Shown here one piece after another: positions 6,031-14,756 of a DNA stretch of 64,000 nt (the first letter of the stretch is position 1; each line of letters starts with the position of its first letter). A model generated the notes under the pieces. The model saw nothing but the letters and a program-made list of their open reading frames with translations, searched no databases and was not told the DNA's origin. Origin of the DNA: an uncultured Blautia sp. (GTDB taxonomy: Bacteria; Bacillota; Clostridia; Lachnospirales; Lachnospiraceae). The DNA lies in NCBI GenBank assembly GCA_900540785.1, contig UQHF01000014.1, forward strand, positions 1 to 64,000, in the 5' to 3' direction. The translations under genes and the position numbers were made by a program.

Positions 6031-9000
6031 AAGAGAGGTAAAACTTTCAGAGATAATAATACCAAAATATCGGGAAGTGTTTGAAGTGAAATATAAGCAC
6101 ATCATACTGACGTCCGGTAGAGCCGGTACAAAATCCAGTTGTGCTGCGATTCGGACGAATTATCAGATTGTATCAGACCCACATGCTTCGGCTGTTGTAT
6201 TGCGTAAACACCATAATAAATTGAGAAAGACAGTTTACAAGGAAATGCTAAGAGGCATTAATCGTCTTGGAATCCCGAAAAACCGTTTTTATATCACAAA
6301 GAGCCCTATGGAAATCACGTATAAAAAGTATAATACTACAATTTATTTCTCAGGTTCAGATGGAATTGATGATACAAAGGGGATTATTGATGAGGAAAAG
6401 CCTATTAAGTTGGTTGTGTTAGATGAGCTTACAGAGTTCTTCGATGACGGAGAGGGCGAAGATGAACTGGCAAATATAGAGGCAACTTTCGTCAGGGGAA
6501 ACAGTACAGGGTTTACGTTTCTTGGTTTTACCAGTATAAAGAACAGCGCAGCGGATGGGATCCGTAATGCCGGAAAGTATTCGTCCAATCAGACCGATAC
6601 CCTGATTCAGGCGCAGCAGATGGTAGAAGAAGAACGTACCGCAAGAGAACAGGCAGTTGAAAAACTCGCCAATGCTCTTGCAACAAGCTCCGGTCTTTAT
6701 ATGTCAGTTGAAAAACAGCCCGATGGAAGCAGTATTTTTTATATGCACGATAAGCCGGTCCTGAAAGAGTCTAAAGTAGTATGGAAATTAACGGCGGAAG
6801 CCTTTGGCATTTCTCTGGATGGAGGAAAGACGTACCCCTATGGTTTTACAGTGACAGGGGAAATGATCATGAAGATCCTGCATACAGAAGGAATCAACGC
6901 CGACTGGATTAACACAGGCGCGATAACCGTCAGGGATTCTTCGGAAAACGTTATTTTCTCTGTAGACATGGATACAAAGAAAGTTTTTATTTCCGGAGAT
7001 TTTGTCCAGATTGGAGGGAAACCCGCTCCGGATGCTTTGGACAGTCTGCTTTCGGAATCAAAAGGGTATTCGGATAAAAAACTGGCAGATTATGCCAATA
7101 CAGTTACGAAAGACATGGAGAATCTGAAGGCGCAGGTAGATGGACAGGTGGAAGACTGGTATTTTGACTATGAGCCGTCTATGCAAAATAAACCGGCATC
7201 TGAATGGACAACTGCGGACGAGCGGAAAAAGCACATAGGAGATAGATTTTTCTGGAAATCCAAAGGCTATGCTTACCGATTTATGGAAAATAATGGAGTC
7301 TGGGGATGGACACTGTTACAGGATACGGACATTACCAAGGCGATGCAGGCAGCGCAGGACGCCAAAGATGTGGCAGATGGAAAGAGGAGGACTTTTGTTA
7401 CGACTCCAAAGCCTCCGTATGACATTGGAGATTTATGGACAAACGGAGCCGATATTTTGACTTGTACCGTTGCCAGAGCATCTGGTTCCGCTTATGTTTC
7501 TACGGACTGGGAAAAACTGAATGAATATACAGATGATACTGTGGCAAATCAGGCATTGGAAGAGGCAAAAAAAGCACATAATATCCTGATACAGTTAGAT
7601 AATGAATATCAGGGGATAAGGATAATACGCTGTACATTGTATGCGGCGGGAGGAACCACGAATTCTCTGGATACGCAGACGGTTGTAGTTTTAACGGATG
7701 TGAGCAATTTGGAAGTAGGAAGTGACAACCTTGTAAATAAAGACGATGTGCAAGGACTATACGAAACCGTTGTAAAAAGAACCGGCTATACATATGACAT
7801 TTCCGGGACATCGCACAAGGAAGATGGAAATTACAGAGGCGTATTTATTCCGGAGACAATTTTTACAGTTGGGGAATCCTATGTATTTTCTTATAAGTTC
7901 ACGGTCAAAAACGGCTCTGTTACCAAAATAGGCGGTCATTCCGCGGCGTTCCAAACAGTAAAAGCGGTTGTCGATGGCGTTGAATATAATGCAGAATATA
8001 ATGCCGGTTATCCTTTGGACAGTAAAAAAACAGAGCATACAGTTATTGTTTATTTAAAATATCATGGAATAGGGGATGATAAAAAACTATACATCCAGCC
8101 AAACCGTCAATGGGGCACAAACGGAGCCTGGAATATCCTGCTTACAGAGGTGCAGGTCAGAAAAGGAAATACAAAAACGGACTGGCAGCCATCTTTAAAG
8201 GATTCTCTGGACAGTATACAGTTTGGCGGTAGGAATATGATATTAAACTCCACATTCAACCGTCAGGACTACAAATGGGTAGGAACTGATAGAAGTGCTA
8301 TGAGTTATCCAAAAGAGGGCAGAGATGGGAGTTATTGTGCCAAAATAACAGGGAAATTTAATACGAGTTATAATTTGACTCCGGATGTGACGTACAAAGT
8401 AAAGCCAGGAGAAACATATACGTTATCTGGCTGGACAAAATCTAAGGATATTGTAAAAGGTACAACAAACTATTTTGTATCCTTGTATCTGGGATTTTAT
8501 GATAAAGACCACAAATGGAAAGCGGAAGCGGCGATAAATAATGGCCAAATGCCATTATCTTCGGATTGGGAGCGGAATGTATTAACATGTACCGTTCCGG
8601 ATGTGAGTGGCATTGATCATATGTGGGTATATCTCTACGCCAGAGATTTTACAGGCACTGTTTGGTGGGACGATATTCAGTTAGAGAAGGCGACAAGAGC
8701 AGGCGACTGGAGCCCTGCGCCGGAAGACTCTGAATCTTTAATTATAACACTGTCAAACGAGGCACACACCGTTACCACAGACAAAAACGGAAACGGCGGG
8801 AACTTTGCTGATTGTGAAACAACTGTACAGGTCTACAACGGCACACAGGACGTCACTGCCCAGACGGCTTATACAGTGACAAAATCGAGTGGTGTTACTG
8901 GGACATGGGACGGCACCAACCATAAATACAAAGTAACCGCTTTAAGTACAGATAATGGGTATGTAGATATAAAAGCGGTTTATAATGGAATCTCTGTTGT

Positions 9001-10876
9001 AAAAAGATTTACGATTTCAAAATCCAAGACGGGTGCTACAGGAGCGACGGGAGCCGATGGAAAGACCTCATATTTCCATATCAAATATGCACCGGTGCAG
9101 AATCCAACCGCTTCCCAGATGACAGAAACACCCAATGTCTTTATCGGAACTTACGTGGATTTTACCCCAGCGAACAGTACCGACCCCAAAAAGTATACCT
9201 GGTATCGTTTCCAGGGATTACAGGGACCGGAAGGAAATCAGGGTATCCCGGGGAAAAATGGAGCAAATGGACAAACCAGTTATCTCCATATCAAGTACAG
9301 CAACGACGGCGGAAAGACGTTTACCGCGAATACCGGGGAAACGCCGGGGGATTATATTGGGCAATATGTGGATTTTGTACAGGCAGACAGCACAGACCCG
9401 AAAAGATATAGTTGGAGCAAGACCAAAGGTGAAACAGGGCGGACTTATTTTATTGAGCTGTCGGCCAACATCTTAAAGAGGAAGCAAAACAACAGGATTC
9501 TTCCGACTTCCGTCTCAGCAAAAGCGTTTTATCGGGATGGAACAAGCGCTGCAAGAACAGCTTATGCGGGGCGCTGGAAAGTGGAAACATCGACAAACGG
9601 CGTGGATTACACAACCGTGGCAAGCTCCACAGTGGACGAATCCAGCAAGTCGTATAGAGTGGAAACCCTTGCTGCAAACATTGTGTCCGTGCGCTTTACA
9701 CTTTATGCTGCCGGCGGCTTTACAACGCCTCTGGATATGCAGAGTATCCCGATTGTAATTGATGTAGATAATCTGACACATGAGCAGATTTTCAATCTCC
9801 TTACAAATAACGGAGCTATGAAAGGGATTTACCAATCCGGAGGACAGCTCTATATAAACGGTACATATATCCGATCCCTTATTCTTACGGCAGATATGAT
9901 ACAAGGCAAAGAACTGGCTTCTCTGGGCGCCACACTGGGCGGATTTATTGTAGAATCCAAGCGAATCCGAAATACCAGTAGCGATGGGAAAAAGGCTATG
10001 TATATGGGCTCGTATGACTGGAACAACTCAGATTTTTTAGTCGTACAAAACAATGCGAGCGGCAGTTGGAAGAATCTCCTCATGTTAAAATATGACGGCT
10101 CACTGGAATCCAGAGATAGCGCACAGACCGCTCTTGCGCAGCTTAACGCAGGCAGTTTGCAATTTAAAAGCAAAGATGCTGGTTCGTGGGTTTCAGATAT
10201 GGCTTTTACCAGTGACGGATTAAGCAGGGGAAATCGTTGTAAAATTTCCGTTAAAGCTCCGCATCAGAATGATTTAAGCGATGGCTCATCTCCAGGGTGG
10301 AGCGAAAACATACTGGGCGACACACATATTGACGGGACATTGCGAGTTCATCAGCTCCGAGTTACTGGAGGCTCAAAGCAAATCGCCAAACAAACCGAGC
10401 ATTACGGAGAGGTATCTTTTTACTGCGATGAGACGCCAACACCTTTGTTGAGCGATTATGGCGAGGGAACCATAGCAAGTGACGGATTATGTTACGTTGA
10501 TATAGACGACATATTCAGCGAAGCAGTTAATTCCAATATTCAGTATTTTGTATTTTTGCAAAAAGAAGGCTCGGGAGACTGCTGGGTAAAAGAAAGGGCG
10601 AATACGCACTTTGTTGTACAAGGCACGCCGGGCTTAAAATTTACATGGGGAATTAAAGCAAAACAGAAAGGTGCAGAACATCTGCGGTTTAGCGAAGAGG
10701 AACGGAATCTGCGCATACACAGTCTTAATCCGGAAACAGTAATGGAAGCCGAACAGCTGGAAGTTACCCAACAGGAAAACGAAACAATGGAACAGTACAC
10801 AAATTGGATGTTCTGGATAATGAAAGAAATGGAGGAAAGATATAATGAAGAAATTGACATCATTTATGAATCTTAA
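6020..10876 (+). CDS. In-frame fusion: large terminase ATPase half + phage tail-tip/receptor-binding protein
   Basis: The 1618-residue ORF starts as a PBSX-type large terminase: Walker A-like GRAGTKS (residues 33-39), Walker B LVVLDE (131-136), then ANIEATFVRGNSTGFTF. At about residues 165-175 (nt 6512-6545) it switches to tail protein. This has a coiled stretch (DTLIQAQQMVEEERTAREQ), a tail-spike region ending GINADWINTGAIT, two regions of carbohydrate-binding-like sandwich type (for example GGRNMILNSTFNRQDYKW), collagen-like GATGATGADG and GPEGNQGIPGKNGANG segments, and a C-terminal tip region. Terminase nuclease, portal, capsid, connector and tape-measure genes, which normally lie between, are absent. 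The frame stays open across the join. Whether the chimera folds is unknown. Confidence 0.85.
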   Translation: MTCKREVKLSEIIIPKYREVFEVKYKHIILTSGRAGTKSSCAAIRTNYQIVSDPHASAVVLRKHHNKLRKTVYKEMLRGINRLGIPKNRFYITKSPMEITYKKYNTTIYFSGSDGIDDTKGIIDEEKPIKLVVLDELTEFFDDGEGEDELANIEATFVRGNSTGFTFLGFTSIKNSAADGIRNAGKYSSNQTDTLIQAQQMVEEERTAREQAVEKLANALATSSGLYMSVEKQPDGSSIFYMHDKPVLKESKVVWKLTAEAFGISLDGGKTYPYGFTVTGEMIMKILHTEGINADWINTGAITVRDSSENVIFSVDMDTKKVFISGDFVQIGGKPAPDALDSLLSESKGYSDKKLADYANTVTKDMENLKAQVDGQVEDWYFDYEPSMQNKPASEWTTADERKKHIGDRFFWKSKGYAYRFMENNGVWGWTLLQDTDITKAMQAAQDAKDVADGKRRTFVTTPKPPYDIGDLWTNGADILTCTVARASGSAYVSTDWEKLNEYTDDTVANQALEEAKKAHNILIQLDNEYQGIRIIRCTLYAAGGTTNSLDTQTVVVLTDVSNLEVGSDNLVNKDDVQGLYETVVKRTGYTYDISGTSHKEDGNYRGVFIPETIFTVGESYVFSYKFTVKNGSVTKIGGHSAAFQTVKAVVDGVEYNAEYNAGYPLDSKKTEHTVIVYLKYHGIGDDKKLYIQPNRQWGTNGAWNILLTEVQVRKGNTKTDWQPSLKDSLDSIQFGGRNMILNSTFNRQDYKWVGTDRSAMSYPKEGRDGSYCAKITGKFNTSYNLTPDVTYKVKPGETYTLSGWTKSKDIVKGTTNYFVSLYLGFYDKDHKWKAEAAINNGQMPLSSDWERNVLTCTVPDVSGIDHMWVYLYARDFTGTVWWDDIQLEKATRAGDWSPAPEDSESLIITLSNEAHTVTTDKNGNGGNFADCETTVQVYNGTQDVTAQTAYTVTKSSGVTGTWDGTNHKYKVTALSTDNGYVDIKAVYNGISVVKRFTISKSKTGATGATGADGKTSYFHIKYAPVQNPTASQMTETPNVFIGTYVDFTPANSTDPKKYTWYRFQGLQGPEGNQGIPGKNGANGQTSYLHIKYSNDGGKTFTANTGETPGDYIGQYVDFVQADSTDPKRYSWSKTKGETGRTYFIELSANILKRKQNNRILPTSVSAKAFYRDGTSAARTAYAGRWKVETSTNGVDYTTVASSTVDESSKSYRVETLAANIVSVRFTLYAAGGFTTPLDMQSIPIVIDVDNLTHEQIFNLLTNNGAMKGIYQSGGQLYINGTYIRSLILTADMIQGKELASLGATLGGFIVESKRIRNTSSDGKKAMYMGSYDWNNSDFLVVQNNASGSWKNLLMLKYDGSLESRDSAQTALAQLNAGSLQFKSKDAGSWVSDMAFTSDGLSRGNRCKISVKAPHQNDLSDGSSPGWSENILGDTHIDGTLRVHQLRVTGGSKQIAKQTEHYGEVSFYCDETPTPLLSDYGEGTIASDGLCYVDIDDIFSEAVNSNIQYFVFLQKEGSGDCWVKERANTHFVVQGTPGLKFTWGIKAKQKGAEHLRFSEEERNLRIHSLNPETVMEAEQLEVTQQENETMEQYTNWMFWIMKEMEERYNEEIDIIYES

Positions 10877-11039
10877 TACAGGAGAGGGAAGCCGAATCTC
10901 ATTTACGTTTTCGGAAGTCGCTGAAAACGGTCAGGTGCTTGACCAGAACCTGAAAGGAAATTTTTTGATTTTAGACCCGGAAGTAGCAGGGCATGTGGAT
11001 GCCATTCGGAAATATATTGAAGAAAACTATTTGAAATAA
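10845..11039 (+). CDS. Small conserved phage protein after the tail fibre
   Basis: The 64-residue product (opening MKKLTSFMNLNTGEGSRISF) starts at ATG 10845 behind GGAGG, overlapping the tail gene by 32 bp. Genes of this size and placement follow tail fibres in many Lachnospiraceae prophages; the function is unknown. The 97 bp after it hold AGGAGG with a 7-codon frame (MQIRAGP) and a weak GACC/GGTC hairpin with a T-run. Confidence 0.65.
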   Translation: MKKLTSFMNLNTGEGSRISFTFSEVAENGQVLDQNLKGNFLILDPEVAGHVDAIRKYIEENYLK

Positions 11040-11136
11040 GCCAGGAGGAAAAATATGCAGATCAGAGCAGGACCGTAAAAGGTCTTTTTATTTTACTTAA
11101 ATTTGCGCCGGCGCAATGTCGGGAAAGGAGAAAGAA

Positions 11137-11406
11137 ATGATTATTACAGGAATGAAACATTTTGAAAGTGTTTGCCAGAAAAAATTAGTAGAATGGTATA
11201 ACAAAAACAGACCAGAAACTCCTATTGACTTAGGGGATGTATTTATTGTTTGGAGCTGCAAAACTCTCCAGAACTACAAATGTCTGGCATCTACCACAGT
11301 ATCCGGAGATGGAATCTATGCGGAGTATACCTTTAATGGGGACAAGCAGGAACTGTATGAGGACGTATACAAAAAGCTTACAAATACCTGTCACACAGAG
11401 GAATAG
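11137..11406 (+). CDS. DUF6275 family phage protein
   Basis: The 89-residue protein (MIITGMKHFESVCQKKLVEW...) matches my recollection of the DUF6275 family found just before holin genes in Firmicutes prophages; its function is unknown. AAAGGAG precedes ATG 11137. An in-frame ATG at 11116 has no ribosome site and adds only seven residues. Confidence 0.7.
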   Translation: MIITGMKHFESVCQKKLVEWYNKNRPETPIDLGDVFIVWSCKTLQNYKCLASTTVSGDGIYAEYTFNGDKQELYEDVYKKLTNTCHTEE

Positions 11407-11419
11407 AAAGGGGTAACAT

Positions 11420-11641
11420 ATGCAGCCAGAAATAGTAGTTGCCATTTGCTCCTTGCTTGGAACACTTGTGGGCAGCCTTGCCGGAATCATGACAGCGAAT
11501 AAGCTTACAACCTACCGACTGGAGCAGTTGGAAGAAAAAGTAAAGAAACATAACAATCTCGTAGAACGTATGGCGATTGTGGAACAGTCCACAAAGTCAG
11601 CGCACCATCGAATTGACGAAATTGTAGAAAGAGAGGAATAA
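11420..11641 (+). CDS. Small membrane-anchored lysis accessory protein (XhlA-like)
   Basis: The 73-residue protein has one N-terminal transmembrane helix (IVVAICSLLGTLVGSLAGIM) and a C-terminal amphipathic coiled coil (LEQLEEKVKKHNNLVERMAI). This resembles the hemolysin XhlA-type proteins encoded beside phage holins, though the usual XhlA order of segments is reversed, so the assignment is by context. It is separated from the holin start by 2 bp. Confidence 0.6.
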   Translation: MQPEIVVAICSLLGTLVGSLAGIMTANKLTTYRLEQLEEKVKKHNNLVERMAIVEQSTKSAHHRIDEIVEREE

Positions 11642-11643
11642 GT

Positions 11644-11922
11644 ATGGATATTAATTTTTTATTTGACTATGTAAACCCATTGATTTTAGGAATCTGTTTA
11701 TTGGTGGGATTCTGCCTGAAAACGGCATTTGACTGGTTTCCGAACAAATACATACCACTCACAGCACTGTGCATGGGAACTCTGATTGCCATTCTGATGC
11801 AGTATCAGTCAGGTATCAACGCAGAAGTGATTCTCGGTGGAATGATTTCCGGACTGGCAAGCACAGGATTATATGAAATGCTCCGGAATCTGCTTGAAAA
11901 AGACGGGAAAAAGGAAAAATAA
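11644..11922 (+). CDS. Phage holin
   Basis: The 92-residue protein has three hydrophobic segments: PLILGICLLVGFCLKTAF, IPLTALCMGTLIAILMQY and VILGGMISGLASTGLYEML. It ends in a highly charged tail (LLEKDGKKEK), the standard holin pattern. Holins open the membrane for the endolysin at the end of the lytic cycle. It is preceded by GAGAGGAATAAGT and belongs to the lysis cassette with the upstream coiled-coil protein and the endolysin further on. Confidence 0.75.
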   Translation: MDINFLFDYVNPLILGICLLVGFCLKTAFDWFPNKYIPLTALCMGTLIAILMQYQSGINAEVILGGMISGLASTGLYEMLRNLLEKDGKKEK

Positions 11923-11924
11923 GA

Positions 11925-11953
11925 TTGGCATAAAGTATAAGATGTGATATGAT
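11925..11953 (+). promoter_or_regulatory. Toxin promoter of the type I TA locus
   Basis: TTGGCA (11925-11930), 17-bp spacer, TATGAT (11948-11953). The predicted start near 11960 makes GGAACAACCG the very 5' end of the mRNA, the segment that can pair with the 3' untranslated region. Confidence 0.7.
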
Positions 11954-11960
11954 ACAAAGC

Positions 11961-11989
11961 GGAACAACCGTGTTACAGGGTGGCTGACC
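11961..11989 (+). promoter_or_regulatory. 5' segment for long-range fold-back of the toxin mRNA
   Basis: GGAACAACCG (11961-11970) is perfectly complementary to CGGTTGTTCC (12201-12210), and TGACC (11985-11989) to GGTCA (12184-12188), with partial pairing between. Such 5'-3' closure is a hallmark of type I toxin mRNAs that are made in a translationally inert form. Confidence 0.6.
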
Positions 11990-12012
11990 TCTATTCTTAC
12001 ATAGAATGGGGG
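11988..12012 (+). promoter_or_regulatory. Shine-Dalgarno-sequestering hairpin
   Basis: CCTCTATTCT (11988-11997) can pair over all ten positions (two G-U) with AGAATGGGGG (12003-12012) across a 5-nt loop. The right arm contains the G-rich ribosome site of the toxin, so the hairpin would block initiation. Confidence 0.6.
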
Positions 12013-12020
12013 TGGTGCTG

Positions 12021-12107
12021 ATGAAACATTTTGATTTTAAAGACCTTATGGCTTTTGGAATGTTCATTATAGCATTACTGACATTCGTTTTTACGTTCTG
12101 TCGATAA
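12021..12107 (+). CDS. Type I toxin, small hydrophobic peptide (TxpA/Fst-like, 'holin-like toxin')
   Basis: The 28-residue peptide starts MKHFDFKDLMAFGMF, contains the core FGMFIIALLTFVF and ends CR. This is a single transmembrane helix in the pattern of the putative holin-like toxins related to TxpA, BsrG and Fst, which depolarise or disturb the host envelope. ATG 12021 follows GGGGGTGG. A sequestering 5' hairpin, a 5'-3' fold-back and a converging antisense RNA surround it. The locus lies between holin and antirepressor genes inside the decayed prophage, where it may stabilise the remnant. Confidence 0.8.
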   Translation: MKHFDFKDLMAFGMFIIALLTFVFTFCR

Positions 12108-12120
12108 TGATTTAAAGCAT

Positions 12121-12167
12121 AGAAAAACCACCCTCAGAACTTTGGCGAGTTTAGGGTGGCATTTTCT
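12121..12167. terminator. Bidirectional terminator of the toxin-antitoxin pair
   Basis: AGAAAA-CCACCCT (12121-12134) pairs with AGGGTGG-TTTTCT (12153-12167). T-rich sequence follows the stem on both strands, so it can stop both the toxin mRNA and the antisense RNA. Confidence 0.75.
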
Positions 12168-12213
12168 ATGTACACTGTAAACAGGTCAACCCCTTGTGGG
12201 CGGTTGTTCCTTT
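12121..12213 (-). ncRNA. Antisense antitoxin RNA (RatA-like)
   Basis: A minus-strand promoter (12220-12248) predicts an RNA starting near 12213 and ending at the minus-strand side of the 12121-12167 hairpin, which there has a TTTTT tail. The roughly 93-nt RNA would be complementary to the 3' untranslated region of the toxin mRNA, including the segment used for fold-back. That matches the TxpA/RatA layout, in which antisense pairing leads to RNase III decay of the toxin mRNA. Confidence 0.6.
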
Positions 12214-12219
12214 ATCTAT

Positions 12220-12248
12220 ATTATAGAGCAGGTAACAGAATAATGCAA
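12220..12248 (-). promoter_or_regulatory. Antitoxin RNA promoter
   Basis: On the minus strand TTGCAT (12243-12248), a 17-bp spacer and a perfect TATAAT (12220-12225). It is stronger at the -10 box than the toxin promoter, as expected for an antitoxin made in excess. Confidence 0.7.
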
Positions 12249-12315
12249 TGACTTTTTGAGAGCTTGGGAACAGGCTCTCTTTTCTTATACAAAATTCAGA
12301 AAGGAAGAGAAACTC

Positions 12316-13032
12316 ATGAGTGAAGTAAAGATTTTTAATAATGAGGAATTTGGAGAAATCAGAACAGTAACCATAGATGGAGAGCCGTGGTTTGTTGGAA
12401 GAGATGTTGCGGAGATTTTAGGATACAGTAATACGAGAAAAGCAATTGCAGACCATATTGATAATGAAGATAAAACAGATGGGGTAACGATTCGTGACTC
12501 CATAGGAAGAGAACAAAATCCTATTTGTATCAATGAATCCGGTCTTTACGCCTTGATATTCGGGAGCAAACTGGAATCAGCTAAGCACTTTAAGTGCTGG
12601 GTAACCTCAGAAATTCTTCCTTCTATCCGTAAGCATGGAATCTATGCTACAGATAATGTGATCGATAACATATTAAACAATCCGGACTTCGGTATTGAAC
12701 TTCTGACAAAACTGAAAGAAGAACGTGCCGCCAGAGTAGAAGCCGAAAGAAGAAATGCAATCCTTACCCATGTAAACAAAACATACACCATGACAGAAAT
12801 CGCAAAAGAACTGAATATGAAGTCAGCCACTCAACTGAACAGGCTGCTGGCAGAAAAGAAAATCCAGTACCATGTAAATGGAACATGGGTTATGTATTCA
12901 AAATACAGTGATTTAGGATACGAGGAAATCAAGCAGGAAGTTCTTGACAGTGGCAGAGTGATTTATCACAGAAGAATTACACAGATGGGAAGGGTGTTTA
13001 TTCTGAACTTGCTTTCCGGAGAAGCGGCATAA
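12316..13032 (+). CDS. Phage antirepressor (BRO-N + KilA-C/ANT)
   Basis: The 238-residue protein carries an N-terminal BRO domain (about residues 5-110: VGRDVAEILGYSNTRKAIAD, INESGLYALIFGSKLESAKH, VTSEILPSIRKHG). A linker helix and a C-terminal KilA-C/ANT domain follow (TMTEIAKELNMKSATQLNRL to RRITQMGRVFIL). Antirepressors of this build bind and disable cI-type repressors. ATG 12316 is chosen over an upstream in-frame ATG because GGAAGAGAAACTC precedes it and the domain starts there. Its place after the holin rather than near the repressor is unusual. Confidence 0.85.
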   Translation: MSEVKIFNNEEFGEIRTVTIDGEPWFVGRDVAEILGYSNTRKAIADHIDNEDKTDGVTIRDSIGREQNPICINESGLYALIFGSKLESAKHFKCWVTSEILPSIRKHGIYATDNVIDNILNNPDFGIELLTKLKEERAARVEAERRNAILTHVNKTYTMTEIAKELNMKSATQLNRLLAEKKIQYHVNGTWVMYSKYSDLGYEEIKQEVLDSGRVIYHRRITQMGRVFILNLLSGEAA

Positions 13033-13062
13033 GCAATATATTTTTAAATGGAGGAAAAGAAT

Positions 13063-14451
13063 ATGTCAACAAACATAATGGGACAGGCTCAGGCGTCCGT
13101 TGAGCAGATGCGAGCCTATATCCTGTCCGTAAATCCAAAAGTACCAAAGAGCGTCCTTGCTATGCTGCCGTTATACATAACAGAAGGCGCACTCGAGGGC
13201 GTCCGGGGAGACGTTGCCTTTGCCCAGTCCTGCCTGGAAACCGGGAATTTTACTTTTGCCGGATCTGCAGTAACGCTGAGCCAGAATAATTTTTGCGGGC
13301 ATGGCGTTACAGGTACCGGAACAAAGGGAAGTTCCTTTAAAACCCCAAAAGAGGGAATCCGGGCGCAGATACAGCATTTAAAAGCATATGCCTGTAATGA
13401 TGCTTTGAAGCAGCGCTGTATTGACCCCAGATTTACTTATGTAAAACGTGGCTGCGCTCCCTATGTGGAGTGGCTTGGACGGCAGGAAAACCCGTCCGGC
13501 GCTGGTTGGGCGAGTGGTGCAAATTACGGCAATAAAATAATTGATATTTTAAACAATATCCTGAACACAGAAGATGAAAGAGAGGTAGAAAAAATGAATA
13601 TTTTTGTTTGTGTAGGTCATGCGAATTATGGCGGTGGGGTTATCTCTTCCGCAGACGGAACAAAGAGCGGCGGCGTGAATGAGTATAATTACAACAAAGC
13701 GCTGGCTCCTTATGTTGTTAAATGGCTCAAGGCTGCCGGACATAAGGCAACGCTGTGCATTGCACCAGAAGGAAAATTACACAGCTTAAACGATGAAATT
13801 AACTACTTTATTGGGCTTGAAAATAAGGGGAATTACGACCTTGCCGTGCAGCTTCATCTTAATGCCTTTAATACCAAAGCTTGCGGCACAGAAGCATATG
13901 CTTATAATTCCGAGGGGTTAAAAGTGGCAGAATCAATTTGCAAAAAACTGGGGACTGTTTGGAAAAACAGAGGAGCGCAGATCAAGACAGGTCTGTACTG
14001 GACACGTAAGACAAAAGCAAAAGCTGTATTAATCGAATCTTTCTTCTGTGACAATAGAGAGGATTACAACAAAGCTAAAAAACTCGGATTTGATGTACAT
14101 GGCAAGTTGATCGCTGAAGGGATTCTGGGCAAAAGCATCAGCGGAAGCGCAGGAAATAAGCCCACGAATAAACCAGAAACCGGAGGAAGTGATAAACCAA
14201 CAGGAGGGGATTATATGTTTAAGCCAGCAACAGTAAAAAAAGGAGACAAAAACACATCTGCATTATTGTTGCAGGAAATCTTGAGAGCAAGAGGATTTAA
14301 AGGAAAAGATAAGAAAGAGTTAAAACTCGACTGGGAAGCAGGGGAGAATACCATTTACGCTCTGAAAGAATACCAGAAATCACGTAAAGGTGTGTTAGAG
14401 GTAGACGGAATTTGTGGAACAAATACCTGGAAAGATCTGATTGCGATTTAA
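13063..14451 (+). CDS. Modular endolysin: glucosaminidase + amidase_3 + peptidoglycan-binding domain
   Basis: The 462-residue protein has three parts. Residues about 15-170 are a GH73-type N-acetylglucosaminidase (YITEGALEGVRGDVAFAQSC, LETGNFTF). About 185-355 form a zinc N-acetylmuramoyl-L-alanine amidase_3 (VCVGHANYGGG, LAVQLHLNAF, AVLIESFFCDN). After a Thr/Pro/Gly linker, about 375-462 are a peptidoglycan-binding fold (LLLQEILRARGFKG, YQKSRKGVLEVDGICG). Without a signal peptide it would need the holin. ATG 13063 follows GGAGG; an ATG 15 nt earlier lacks a site. Confidence 0.9.
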   Translation: MSTNIMGQAQASVEQMRAYILSVNPKVPKSVLAMLPLYITEGALEGVRGDVAFAQSCLETGNFTFAGSAVTLSQNNFCGHGVTGTGTKGSSFKTPKEGIRAQIQHLKAYACNDALKQRCIDPRFTYVKRGCAPYVEWLGRQENPSGAGWASGANYGNKIIDILNNILNTEDEREVEKMNIFVCVGHANYGGGVISSADGTKSGGVNEYNYNKALAPYVVKWLKAAGHKATLCIAPEGKLHSLNDEINYFIGLENKGNYDLAVQLHLNAFNTKACGTEAYAYNSEGLKVAESICKKLGTVWKNRGAQIKTGLYWTRKTKAKAVLIESFFCDNREDYNKAKKLGFDVHGKLIAEGILGKSISGSAGNKPTNKPETGGSDKPTGGDYMFKPATVKKGDKNTSALLLQEILRARGFKGKDKKELKLDWEAGENTIYALKEYQKSRKGVLEVDGICGTNTWKDLIAI

Positions 14452-14463
14452 GGCAAAATAAAA

Positions 14464-14497
14464 AGGGCAGGGGACTAAAAATCCTCTGCCTCTGTTT
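14464..14497 (+). terminator. Terminator after the endolysin
   Basis: GGCAGGGGA (14466-14474) pairs with TCCTCTGCC (14482-14490) across a 7-nt A-rich loop and is followed by TCTGTTT. It closes the prophage lysis region. Confidence 0.7.
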
Positions 14498-14735
14498 ACG
14501 TTGACAGTTGTCTGCATATTGTCTACCATGCACAGATTTTTGTATGATACAATATGTTACAATAAAACGTAATATGGTTTTGCGTATCCACGATAACACT
14601 GTGTTTACAATGATTGTGCGATATGATATGTTATTGTATGTTACGATAAGTCACAGCATTTTAACTTACAGTGCATTGTGAAGTGGTAACGTATTTACAG
14701 AGAGCAGAGTTGTAAAGGAACCATCAGGCTATTAA
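14498..14735. other. Prophage right boundary region with repeated motifs
   Basis: No gene is visible. The stretch is AT-rich and has ATGTTACAATAA (14554-14565) and ATGTTACGATAA (14638-14649) as near-identical direct repeats among other GATATGTTA-like words. Integrase arm-type sites next to attR have this look, and the first chromosomal gene starts at 14757, so the attachment site probably lies here. The exact core cannot be set without the left end. Confidence 0.35.
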
Positions 14736-14756
14736 TTGATAGGAAAGGAGATATAC

